A stretch of 64,000 nucleotides of DNA from Pseudomonas cannabina. Lineage in GTDB: Bacteria; Pseudomonadota; Gammaproteobacteria; Pseudomonadales; Pseudomonadaceae. Made by a program: the position numbers and the translations under genes. Within the stretch, counting starts at the first letter, position 1; each line of letters starts with the position of its first letter. The notes under the pieces are model-generated. The model ran no database searches and was not told the DNA's origin. It was given only the letters and a program-made list of their open reading frames with translations. Shown piece by piece: positions 35,703-43,186 of this stretch. The DNA lies in contig NZ_FNKU01000001.1 in the NCBI RefSeq assembly GCF_900100365.1, positions 3,720,001-3,784,000 on the forward strand, given 5' to 3'.

Positions 35703-36913
35703 GGGAGACGCTGAACAATTAACCCGTTCGCACCGTCCCCATTTCCAAGCCGGTTTTTTTCAACCTGCCGGCCTTATTTTACGTTTCTCGAGCAGATTTC
35801 TGCCCTCATTTTGCTGAAAGGCGGGCCAGTCCCGCCTTTCAGACGGATTTATCCTGCCGTCTGTTGTAAATACCGCTTGGCCAGCATCAGATTGGCCAAC
35901 CCAAACAAACTGAACAACTGCGCTGTATTCTTTTCCAGCCCACGGTAGCGAACCTTGCGATGATTGAAGCGCACCTTGATTACCTGGAAGGGGTGCTCGA
36001 CCTTGGCACGCAGTTGCGCCTTGGCATATTCAATTTTGCGCTTGACCCGATACAGCACGCTGCCTTCGCCGTGCTGCTTGTAACTGCTTGGCCGTTCTGC
36101 AATCGACCAGATAACGTCCCGTTCAGCATGCTCCGGTCGCTTGGCCGCACCGGTGTATCCAGCGTCACCCGAAACATAGGTTTCGTCACCGTGAAGCAAC
36201 TGGCCAACCTGGGTGACATCCGCCACGTTAGCGGCCGTCCCTACTACGCTGTGCACCAGCCCCGACGTGGCGTCTACACCAATGTGGGCCTTCATCCCAA
36301 AGTGCCATTGATTGCCTTTCCTGGCCTGATGCATCTCAGGATCACGCTTGCCTTCTCGGTTCTTGACCGAGGGCGGCGCGGCGATCAGAGTAGCGTCGAC
36401 GATAGTGCCTTCCTTGAGCAGCAGCCCCCGGCTGGCCAGATGCTGGTTAATCGTTTCAAACAGCAGCCGGGTTAGCTGATGGACTTCCAGCAAGCGGCGA
36501 AAACGCAGCAAGGTGGTGGCATCCGGTGCAGACTCGCGACCCAGGTCGATACCCATAAAACCGCGGATGGCCTGGCTGTCGTAGACGGCATCTTCGCAAC
36601 CTTCATCGGAGAAACCGAAACACTGCTGCACGACGTACATGCGCAACATGCGCGACACCCCTATCGCAGGGCGTCCGCGCTTGCCTGCGGTGTTGCTATA
36701 AAACGGCGCCACTTGCGCCTCCAGCAGGGCCCAGGGCACCAACTGTTCAAGGTCAGCCAGGAAGCGATCTCGGCGAGTCTGCTTTTTCTTGCCGGTATAT
36801 TCGAGTTCGGAGAAGGTCTTCTGCACGCGCGTAACGCTCACGGAGAGGGAGGCTGTTGAAGGAACTTAGTGTGCCAAGGGTGGGGACAGTTGGCTATTTT
36901 TGCAGCGCCTCCC
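35703..36913 (-). mobile_element. IS5-family insertion sequence (IS5 group)
   Basis: About 1211 bases. Left end GGGAGACGCTGAACAATTAA, right end ...TTTTTGCAGCGCCTCCC, an imperfect inverted repeat with the core GGGAGRCGCTG. The left side abuts TTA(G) of the first IS and the right side runs into CTAG of trmK. The flanks differ (TTAG, CTAG), so a clean target duplication is not seen. Confidence 0.82.
35849..36841 (-). CDS. IS5-family transposase
   Basis: 330-residue DDE transposase of the IS5 group. N-terminal DUF772 (LVPWALLEAQVAPFYSN, GVSRMLRMYVVQQCFGFSD), catalytic domain GTIVDATLIAAPPS (first Asp), YVSGDAGYTGAAKRPEH (second Asp) and YAKAQLRAKVEHPFQVIKV with RAKVEH around the Glu. Full length and intact. 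Confidence 0.94.
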   Translation of the reverse strand: MSVTRVQKTFSELEYTGKKKQTRRDRFLADLEQLVPWALLEAQVAPFYSNTAGKRGRPAIGVSRMLRMYVVQQCFGFSDEGCEDAVYDSQAIRGFMGIDLGRESAPDATTLLRFRRLLEVHQLTRLLFETINQHLASRGLLLKEGTIVDATLIAAPPSVKNREGKRDPEMHQARKGNQWHFGMKAHIGVDATSGLVHSVVGTAANVADVTQVGQLLHGDETYVSGDAGYTGAAKRPEHAERDVIWSIAERPSSYKQHGEGSVLYRVKRKIEYAKAQLRAKVEHPFQVIKVRFNHRKVRYRGLEKNTAQLFSLFGLANLMLAKRYLQQTAG

Positions 36914-37581
36914 TAGAGCGCGTCGCCTCGCATGTGCCGACCGGTGCGCGATTGGCCGATATCGGCTCAGACCACGGCTATCTGCCAGTGGCGCTGATGA
37001 AGCGTGGCGTCATCACGGCGGCGGTGGCGGGCGAAGTCGCGTTGACACCGTTCTGTGCGGCCGAGCGCACCGTGCGTGAAAACGACCTTGATCAGCGGAT
37101 CATTGTGCGCCTGGCCAATGGCCTGGCGGCAATCGAACCGGGCGATGGCATCACGGCGGTGAGCATCTGCGGCATGGGCGGTGAGACGATTCGTGACATT
37201 CTCGACAGCGGCAAAGCACGGCTGAATGGGAGGGAACGGCTGATCCTGCAACCCAACGGCGGCGAACAACCGTTGCGTGTGTGGCTGATGGAAAATGGCT
37301 ACCGCATCGTCTGCGAGGAAGTGCTGCGGGAAAACCGTTTTGACTACGAGATCATCATCGCAGAACCTGAGGGGCCTGTGACGTAAACTGCTCAAGAGCT
37401 GTACTTCGGCCCGCTGCAGATGCAGGCTCGCAGCCCGGCGTTCCTGCTCAAGTGGCAGCGCTTGCTGGGCAAGAAGCAGAAGACCCTGAGCGGCTTAGCC
37501 CGAGCGCAGAAAACTGTACCGGAAGAAAAACTGCTGAGCATCGCGCAGAAGGTGCAATGGATTACCGAGTTGCTGGGTTGA
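36914..37581 (+). pseudogene. TrmK-type tRNA (adenine-N1)-methyltransferase, truncated and with an internal stop
   Basis: The SAM-binding part is clear (LERVASHVPTGARLADIG, SDHGYLPVALMKRG, VSICGMGGETIRDIL). The first few codons are replaced by IS sequence; an ORF reads in from the IS at 36856. TAA at 37384-37386 cuts the frame after EPEGPVT, and the same frame continues (TAQELYFGPLQMQARSPAF, LLSIAQKVQWITELLG) to TGA at 37579-37581. TAC to TAA is likely. The family methylates A22 of tRNA in Bacillus; the Pseudomonas role is not established. Two independent lesions make it a pseudogene. Confidence 0.82.
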
Positions 37582-37652
37582 GCATGCCAATCGAACTCAT
37601 GCCCCGACCCGCTCTCAAAACGGCATGATCAACCGACGGGAGCAACACGACC

Positions 37653-38192
37653 ATGCATTCAGACACACTTTCCTGGGGCCACGGGCCTCGTCTGTTCGAA
37701 GTGTTTCTCGAACCCACCTGCCCTTTTTCAGTGAAGGCGTTCTTCAAGCTCGATGACTTGCTGGCGCAAGCCGGCGAAGACAAGGTCACGGTCAAAATCC
37801 GCCTGCAATCGCAGCCCTGGCATATGTTTTCAGGCGTCATCGTGCGCTGCATTCTGGCGGCAGCAACGCTGGAAAGCGGCAAGGAAAGCGCCAAGGCGGT
37901 CATGACGGCGGTTGCGTCACACCGCGAGGAGTTCGAGTTCGAACACCACGCGGGCGGACCGAATCTCGACGCCACACCCAATGACATCATTGCGCGCATC
38001 GAGCACTACAGCGGCCTGGCGCTGGCTGAGGCGTTCACCAACCCCGACCTTGAGCACGCAGTGAAATGGCACGCCAAATACGCGCGACAGAACGGTATTC
38101 ACGTTTCACCGACCTTTATGATCGATGGTCTGGTGCAGCCCGCGTTGAGCAGTGGCGATCCGGTGTCCAAGTGGGTGTCGGAGATTGGCTGA
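37653..38192 (+). CDS. DsbA-like thioredoxin-fold protein with CPFS motif
   Basis: 179 residues, no signal peptide, so cytoplasmic. The N-terminus FEVFLEPTCPFSVKAFFKLD has a Cys-Pro-Phe-Ser in the thioredoxin CXXC position, and NGIHVSPTFMIDGLV holds the cis-Pro loop. With only one active-site cysteine it cannot do full dithiol exchange; monothiol chemistry or glutathione handling is possible. Upstream ATG at 37653 is spaced after GGGAGCAACACGACC. It stands alone after the trmK pseudogene. Confidence 0.82.
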   Translation: MHSDTLSWGHGPRLFEVFLEPTCPFSVKAFFKLDDLLAQAGEDKVTVKIRLQSQPWHMFSGVIVRCILAAATLESGKESAKAVMTAVASHREEFEFEHHAGGPNLDATPNDIIARIEHYSGLALAEAFTNPDLEHAVKWHAKYARQNGIHVSPTFMIDGLVQPALSSGDPVSKWVSEIG

Positions 38193-38201
38193 AGCGCAGG
38201 C

Positions 38202-39170
38202 TCACACTGCCGCAGTGATCCGCTCATTGATCCACTCATGACTGCGCGCCAGTGCCTTGCGCGCCAATGCTGTCGGGAAGTGTATGAAACCGTGCGGAGA
38301 CTCCGGCATAAGGTGCATTTCCACGTCTGCCGAGTTCGCCCAACGCTTGGCCATTTGCAGTGTGTCGTCCAGAAGAGGATCGATCTCCCCGACAAACATC
38401 AGCGCTGGCGGCAGGTCGGTCAAATCGCCATACAGCGGTGAAAGTGGCGCTTCGCGGCGTTTTTCGTCACTGATGTCAGGTGTCAGCAAGCGCATTGCGC
38501 TGACCATGCCGGGGCCGTCCAGCACCAGTGTGTCCGGGCCCGCAGTGCGGACGCTCGGCGTACCTGTCAGGTCGTAAACGCCGTAATACAGGACCGTACC
38601 CACCACACGTTCAAGCAGTTCAGGTCTGGCTTTCAACTTCAGCAGAGTCGCGGCGGCAAGATGCCCACCCGCCGATTCGCCGACGACGATGACAGGCAGC
38701 CCGGCAAACTCTTCGCAGTCGTTCAGTAGCCAGCACGCGGCAGAGAAACAGTCGTCCATCAGGCCTTCGACCGGGGTCGACACGGCAAGCCGGTAATCCA
38801 CGGACACGATTGCCACGTCGCACTGATTGAGCATGCCGATGTTCAGATCGTCATTCATCTGCGCGTTGCCGATCACCCAGCCGCCGCCATGGATGTCGAA
38901 TACGACGCCTTTGGGTTTGCCTTTCGGCCTGATGATGCGCACGGGCACCGGCACCCTGTTGGCGCTGATAATTCTTTTTTCAGCCCGAAGCCCTTGCTTG
39001 CCGAGCTTGAACGCTCCTCCCACCTGCCCCACTCGCAACAGCGCCTGAATCACCAGCGGTGCGACGCGATTGCGGATACGAAAACGTGGCAGGCGCGCGA
39101 GGGTCTTGTTGAACCGTCGCACTTGCGCCAACTCCTCCTCGCTGGAAGGCCAAAGCTTTTTAGTGTCCAA
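38202..39170 (-). CDS. Alpha/beta hydrolase (HSL/esterase IV family)
   Basis: 322 residues. The oxyanion motif is VVFDIHGGGWVIGN, the nucleophile is VVGESAGGHLAAA, the catalytic Asp lies in FVGEIDPLLDD and the His in PHGFIHFPTA. All are in the order of the hormone-sensitive-lipase group, pointing to a cytoplasmic short-acyl-chain carboxylesterase. It runs against the upstream DsbA-like gene (convergent, 9 bases between stops). Confidence 0.92.
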   Translation of the reverse strand: MDTKKLWPSSEEELAQVRRFNKTLARLPRFRIRNRVAPLVIQALLRVGQVGGAFKLGKQGLRAEKRIISANRVPVPVRIIRPKGKPKGVVFDIHGGGWVIGNAQMNDDLNIGMLNQCDVAIVSVDYRLAVSTPVEGLMDDCFSAACWLLNDCEEFAGLPVIVVGESAGGHLAAATLLKLKARPELLERVVGTVLYYGVYDLTGTPSVRTAGPDTLVLDGPGMVSAMRLLTPDISDEKRREAPLSPLYGDLTDLPPALMFVGEIDPLLDDTLQMAKRWANSADVEMHLMPESPHGFIHFPTALARKALARSHEWINERITAAV

Positions 39171-39244
39171 TTTCTGCTCTCTCGTCAGGCTCGGATGTGC
39201 GCGAGCATGTGCAGCACGTGCCCCCGCTTATACCTGAGAGGTCG

Positions 39245-40171
39245 CTAATCGTAGAACGGTTCAACCGCCGCACGACTGCCGACAAAAAAACTGTCCGCAA
39301 CCAGGCGTAACGGCTGCAGATCAAGATCGCTGGTTTTGGTGGCAATCAACTGGTGAAAGTGTCGATACACCGCCGCGTACTCGCCTTCCTCCGAAACCGT
39401 CTGGCGCACACCCTCGATGCTCAACAGCGCACCGCCGTTGTCCAGACGCAACGTACCTTCGGCGCAGCGAATTTCGATGCTCCAGAGTTCGTCATGACCG
39501 TGGTCGAAATCGAACTCCGCGCGGATATCGAGGTGGCGTGCGTCAGACATCTTGATCGATGCGGCGATAGGCGACTGGCAGTTGCCGGGTACGCGCAGTT
39601 CGGCAGATTCCACGAACATCGGCAATGGCAACAGATGGGTCGCGATCGACAAGGCGTTGATACCCGGATCGAATACGCCGAGGCCGCCAGGCTGCCAGAT
39701 CCATGCCTGACCCGGATGCCATTTGCGCACGTCTTCTTTCCAGTCGATCTGTACGCTTTGCAGGGTACGCGTGGCGAGCCATTCGCGGGCAACTGCAATA
39801 CCGGGCGCGTAACGCGAGTGCCAGGCGAACAGACCGCTGACGCCCTGCTCCGCTACCTGATCGACCAGTGCCATCGCTTCGCCCAGCGTGGCGCACGGCG
39901 GCTTTTCCACCAGCACATGCTTGCCAGCAGCCAGCGCCTGTTGCACCAAAGCGAATCGGCCTTGCGGCGGCGTGCAGAACGCAATCGCATCGACATGCAA
40001 CCCGCTTTCGAGCAACTCACCCAAAGACTTGAAATTCTCTACCCCGGCGCAGGGTTGCCCTTGTGTTGCGACGGCCACCAGCTGAAAAGCGGGGTTAGCG
40101 CGGATGGCAGGCACGTGCTGATCCTGAGCAATCTTGCCGTAACCCACCAGACCGAGACGAATCGGTTGCAT
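39245..40171 (-). CDS. gal: D-galactose 1-dehydrogenase (Gfo/Idh/MocA family)
   Basis: 308-residue NAD(P)-dependent oxidoreductase. The N-terminus MQPIRLGLVGYGKIAQDQHV has the dinucleotide fold; EKPPCATL (the conserved EKP) and GLFAWHSRYAPG follow, with DPGINALSIATHLL in the substrate domain. The sequence resembles what I recall of the P. fluorescens galactose dehydrogenase, which opens the De Ley-Doudoroff route by making galactono-lactone. ATG at 40171 follows AGGAGT; the upstream ORF extension is ignored. No other galactose gene is adjacent. Confidence 0.85.
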   Translation of the reverse strand: MQPIRLGLVGYGKIAQDQHVPAIRANPAFQLVAVATQGQPCAGVENFKSLGELLESGLHVDAIAFCTPPQGRFALVQQALAAGKHVLVEKPPCATLGEAMALVDQVAEQGVSGLFAWHSRYAPGIAVAREWLATRTLQSVQIDWKEDVRKWHPGQAWIWQPGGLGVFDPGINALSIATHLLPLPMFVESAELRVPGNCQSPIAASIKMSDARHLDIRAEFDFDHGHDELWSIEIRCAEGTLRLDNGGALLSIEGVRQTVSEEGEYAAVYRHFHQLIATKTSDLDLQPLRLVADSFFVGSRAAVEPFYD

Positions 40172-40308
40172 ACATGACTCCTGCGTTTTTGTAATTATCG
40201 TGGGGCACAGTAAACCAGATGTTAATCGTGGTCGGTAAGAGGCATCAGCCGGACGATGTGCAGACAGCATTTAAAACGGAATCTTGGTTAAGCCTGATAC
40301 CGTGCACA

Positions 40309-40369
40309 GCTTCAGATCTGTGACGCGGAGCGTCACGGGATGCATTGCCAATGCATTGGCAAGAGAGTC
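40309..40369. repeat. Partial GC-hairpin repeat plus 18-bp palindrome
   Basis: GTGACGCGGAGCGTCAC (40319-40335) matches the 3' hairpin of the 5563 and 18181 elements. It is followed by TTGCCAATGCATTGGCAA (40345-40362), a perfect 18-bp palindrome. GCATTGGCAAGAGAGTC (40353-40369) recurs with one change at 53472-53488. The surrounding gap 40172-40490 (319 bases) holds no other feature I can name. Confidence 0.7.
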
Positions 40370-40490
40370 CGGTGATTTTATGTACAACAGGCACGATGAT
40401 CAATTCACGCAGAACCACCCCATCACTCAATAGTCTTAGCCTGGCAGCCATTGCCTTGTATAGTTGCCCTCTTCATCTCAGGAGCTTTCC

Positions 40491-40910
40491 ATGCGCATTC
40501 CTTCTCGCTTGATCGGTGGCGTTCTGGTCGCCACGTTGCTGACTCAGCTTTCTGCCTGCGGCAGTATTTTCTATCCGGACCGTCGTGGTCAGATCGATGG
40601 CAAGGTTGATCCGGCCATTGCGGCGCTGGATGCGTTTGCGTTGCTGTTCTACATCGTGCCGGGCGTGATCGCGTTCGCGGTGGATTTTGCCACCGGGGCG
40701 ATCTATTACGGGCCGGGCGAGCATGCGCAGATCGATCCGCAGAAGCTGCAACCAGCGATCAAGGCGGACGGCAGCGTCGACAACATCAAGCTGCAAGCCA
40801 TCATTGAAACCGAGCTGGGCCGATCCTTGCCGCTGAATGACCCGCGCCTGATCCAGCACAAAGGCAGCGTCGAACAGCTGGCTGCGCTGGGCCTGGTTCC
40901 TGCGGCCTGA
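40491..40910 (+). CDS. Putative lipoprotein of unknown function
   Basis: 139 residues with a lipoprotein signal (RLIGGVLVATLLTQLSACGS, lipobox L-S-A-C). After the Cys come a hydrophobic stretch (LDAFALLFYIVPGVIAFAVD) and a hydrophilic C-terminal half (QIDPQKLQPAIKADGSVDN). The family is common in Pseudomonas but unnamed. ATG at 40491 follows AGGAGC. FieF follows after 25 bases, possibly in an operon. Confidence 0.82.
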   Translation: MRIPSRLIGGVLVATLLTQLSACGSIFYPDRRGQIDGKVDPAIAALDAFALLFYIVPGVIAFAVDFATGAIYYGPGEHAQIDPQKLQPAIKADGSVDNIKLQAIIETELGRSLPLNDPRLIQHKGSVEQLAALGLVPAA

Positions 40911-40935
40911 TCACCCTACGACTCAAGGAAGCGTC

Positions 40936-41829
40936 ATGAGCACCACTGCCGAACATTCCCGACTGTTGCGTCTGGCGACGCGGGCCTCGCTGTCGGTTGC
41001 CGTGACGCTGATTCTGGCCAAGGGCGTAGCCTGGTGGCTGAGCGGTTCGGTGAGCCTGTTGGCGGGACTGACCGACTCGCTGCTCGATGGCGCGGCTTCT
41101 TTTCTCAATCTGTTAGCGGTGCATTACGCGTTGCGGCCGGCCGACGATGATCATCGCTATGGTCACGGCAAGGCGGAAGCCCTGTCGGGCATGGCGCAAG
41201 CACTGTTCATCACCGTCAGTGGCGTGCTGATTGCCGTTCAGGCCGTCGAGCGCATCCAGAACCCGGAGCCACTCGGCGCGCCACTGCTGGGCATGGTGGT
41301 GATGGTCGTGTCTATCGGTCTGACGCTTGCGCTGCTTACCCTGCAATACCGGGTGATTAAGGCGACGGGGTCGGCGGCGATTCGTGCTGACTCGCTGCAC
41401 TACCGCTCTGACCTGCTGCTCAATGCCAGCATTCTGGTGGCCCTGACGTTGGCGTATTTTGGTTGGCAACAACTGGACGCTTATTTCGGGCTGGGCATCG
41501 CGGTTTACATTCTGTGGAGCGCCTTGCAGATTGCCCGTGAAACGGTGTCAGTGTTGATGGATGAAGAGCTGCCGACCGACGTCAGCGCGCGCATGCTGGA
41601 GCTGGCGTGCAGTGTGCCGGGCGTACTCGGCGCCCATGATCTGCGCACGCGGATTTCCGGTAATCGCTGGTTTGTGCAGATGCACCTGGAACTGCCGGGA
41701 ACGCTCACCCTGTCAGTGGCCCACGCGCTCTGCGACAGGGTGGCCGACGCCATTCATGAGCAGTTCCCGAAGGCCGAGGTGCTGGTGCACGCCGACCCTC
41801 AGGAAGTCGTCATGAAAACCGACGCCTGA
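40936..41829 (+). CDS. fieF: Cation diffusion facilitator (FieF-like)
   Basis: 297-residue inner-membrane exporter of divalent metals (Fe2+, Zn2+). TM region with LTDSLLDGAASFLNLLAVHY (D-x3-D site) and DSLHYRSDLLLNASI (H-x3-D site) matches the four-residue intramembrane zinc site of FieF. The C-terminal cytosolic domain reads SVPGVLGAHDLRTRISGNRW and HADPQEVV. RYGHGKAEALSGMAQAL lies before TM3. It follows the lipoprotein gene after 25 bases. Confidence 0.94.
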   Translation: MSTTAEHSRLLRLATRASLSVAVTLILAKGVAWWLSGSVSLLAGLTDSLLDGAASFLNLLAVHYALRPADDDHRYGHGKAEALSGMAQALFITVSGVLIAVQAVERIQNPEPLGAPLLGMVVMVVSIGLTLALLTLQYRVIKATGSAAIRADSLHYRSDLLLNASILVALTLAYFGWQQLDAYFGLGIAVYILWSALQIARETVSVLMDEELPTDVSARMLELACSVPGVLGAHDLRTRISGNRWFVQMHLELPGTLTLSVAHALCDRVADAIHEQFPKAEVLVHADPQEVVMKTDA

Positions 41830-41835
41830 CCGACC

Positions 41836-42993
41836 TCAGTTGACGCTGTAACCACGCCCGGCCAGACAGGCGCTCATCGACCGGCGATACTCGTCCACCA
41901 CCTCAGGCGGCGGTTGGCCTGAGAAATTGGCCGGATCAAAGCCACTCTCATCGGCGGCCCAGCGATAGCACTGGTAACGATCCAGTTCGACCTGCTGCGG
42001 GCTCTGGCCGTTGGCAGGATAGGCAACCGGGTCGTAGCCATTGCCCTGCTGCTGAGGCGCGGACTGATAAACCGTTTCGTTCTGCGGCGGATTGACCACC
42101 ACATATTCCTGAGTTTCAGGCTGATAAGCGTAATAAGTACCCGCCGCCAGAAACAGCAGGCTGCTGCCGATCCACACTTCCTGAGAATACGACGGCAGCC
42201 TGCTCACCCGAACGCCATAAGGCGGGTTCACCACCACATAGCGCGGGCCCTCCGGGCGATACCAATAGCCTTGCGAATAGAAATAATCCTGACCGCGATA
42301 AGGAATGCGCGAATATCCGCCCGGCACACGATCTATCGCATAGCCCGGTCGGTACTGCGGGCCCGGTCCCCAGCCATTGCCATGCCCGTCCGGACGACCT
42401 TCCCAACGATCGTTGGGGCGACCGTTGCCAGCCTGCCAGTTGCGGTTGTTGCCACGCGGGATGTCCTGATAGTAGCCCTGACGCGGCGGCTGGGTTTGCC
42501 GGGCCTCTCTCGGTCCACCCTGGATCGGCAGGTTGTCCTGATTTTGTTGCAACTGCTGACGCTGCTGATTTTGCTGCTGAATCTGACGCTGCTGGTCACT
42601 TTGCTGCTGCTCGATCTGCTGTTGTTGCTGACGCTCGACATTGCGCTGCTGGCGTTGTTGCTGCTGGATCTGCTGCTGTTGCTGGCGTTCGACCTGACGC
42701 TGCTGGTTCTGCTGTTCCTGAATCTGGCGTTGCTGATTGTTCTGCTGCTGGTTGATCTGCTGTTGCTGCTGACGCTCGACCTGGCGCTGCTGATTCTGTT
42801 GTTGCTGAATCTGACGCTGCTGGTTGTTCTGCTCTTGCCGAAGCTCTTGTTGCTGACGCTGTTGCACGTTCCCGGCTGGACCGCCGTTGGGCGGGTTCTG
42901 CCGAGAATCATCACGCTCGTCGGCCAGCGCCTGAGCACTGATGCTCAAACTCAGCAGACTTACACCCGCAAACTGCCAGATGCCAGATTTCAT
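41836..42993 (-). CDS. Periplasmic Gln-rich protein with C-terminal DUF6515
   Basis: 385 residues. Signal peptide MKSGIWQFAGVSLLSLSISA; then about 110 residues of Gln/Asn/Arg low-complexity repeats (QQNQQRQVERQQQQQI type); then a Pro/Gly-rich linker; and a C-terminal domain with DYFYSQGYWYRPEGPRYVVV and VGSSLLFLAAGTYYAYQPE-like pattern (here IGSSLLFLAAGTYYAYQPE) of the DUF6515 type. Final part holds CYRWAADESGFDPANFSG. A surface or envelope role is inferred. The Leu-rich antisense frame is a shadow. The gene is 6 bases from the convergent fieF stop. Confidence 0.85.
   Translation of the reverse strand: MKSGIWQFAGVSLLSLSISAQALADERDDSRQNPPNGGPAGNVQQRQQQELRQEQNNQQRQIQQQQNQQRQVERQQQQQINQQQNNQQRQIQEQQNQQRQVERQQQQQIQQQQRQQRNVERQQQQQIEQQQSDQQRQIQQQNQQRQQLQQNQDNLPIQGGPREARQTQPPRQGYYQDIPRGNNRNWQAGNGRPNDRWEGRPDGHGNGWGPGPQYRPGYAIDRVPGGYSRIPYRGQDYFYSQGYWYRPEGPRYVVVNPPYGVRVSRLPSYSQEVWIGSSLLFLAAGTYYAYQPETQEYVVVNPPQNETVYQSAPQQQGNGYDPVAYPANGQSPQQVELDRYQCYRWAADESGFDPANFSGQPPPEVVDEYRRSMSACLAGRGYSVN
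42538..42870 (-). repeat. CAG/CTG-rich tandem repeats in the Gln-rich segment
   Basis: About 330 bases of CTG/TTG-rich tandem repeats code the Gln-rich region. Unit length varies around 30-48 bases with recurrent GACGCTCGACCTGGCGCTGC-type blocks. Such stretches can change length by slippage. Confidence 0.75.
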
Positions 42994-43147
42994 GCTTTCC
43001 TCACTAGGACGCGGGTCGATGTCATTAAGACTGCGTAAGCGTAGCGCCGTTCTCGCACTTTATCAGCAGACCACTTGTTCAGCAGACAAAGAAAAGGGGA
43101 CCAGAACAGACTGTGTGAAAACCTAGCAATCTGCGCAGCGCTCAAAG

Positions 43148-43181
43148 AAAATGCTCCGTATCGAAAGATACAGAGCATTTT
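43148..43181 (+). terminator. Hairpin in front of the transposase start
   Basis: AAAATGCTC ... GAGCATTTT with inner GTATC-GAAA-GATAC. It ends in a T run (CATTTTTC) and lies 6 bases upstream of ATG 43187, so it can stop transcripts entering the IS from the left. Confidence 0.6.
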
Positions 43182-43186
43182 TCGTT

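Noticed and set aside
42271..43038. Leucine-rich 255-residue frame that looks like a membrane protein
   Set aside because: It is the antisense reading of the Gln-rich CAG/CTG repeats; the sense gene has a signal peptide and a DUF6515 domain.
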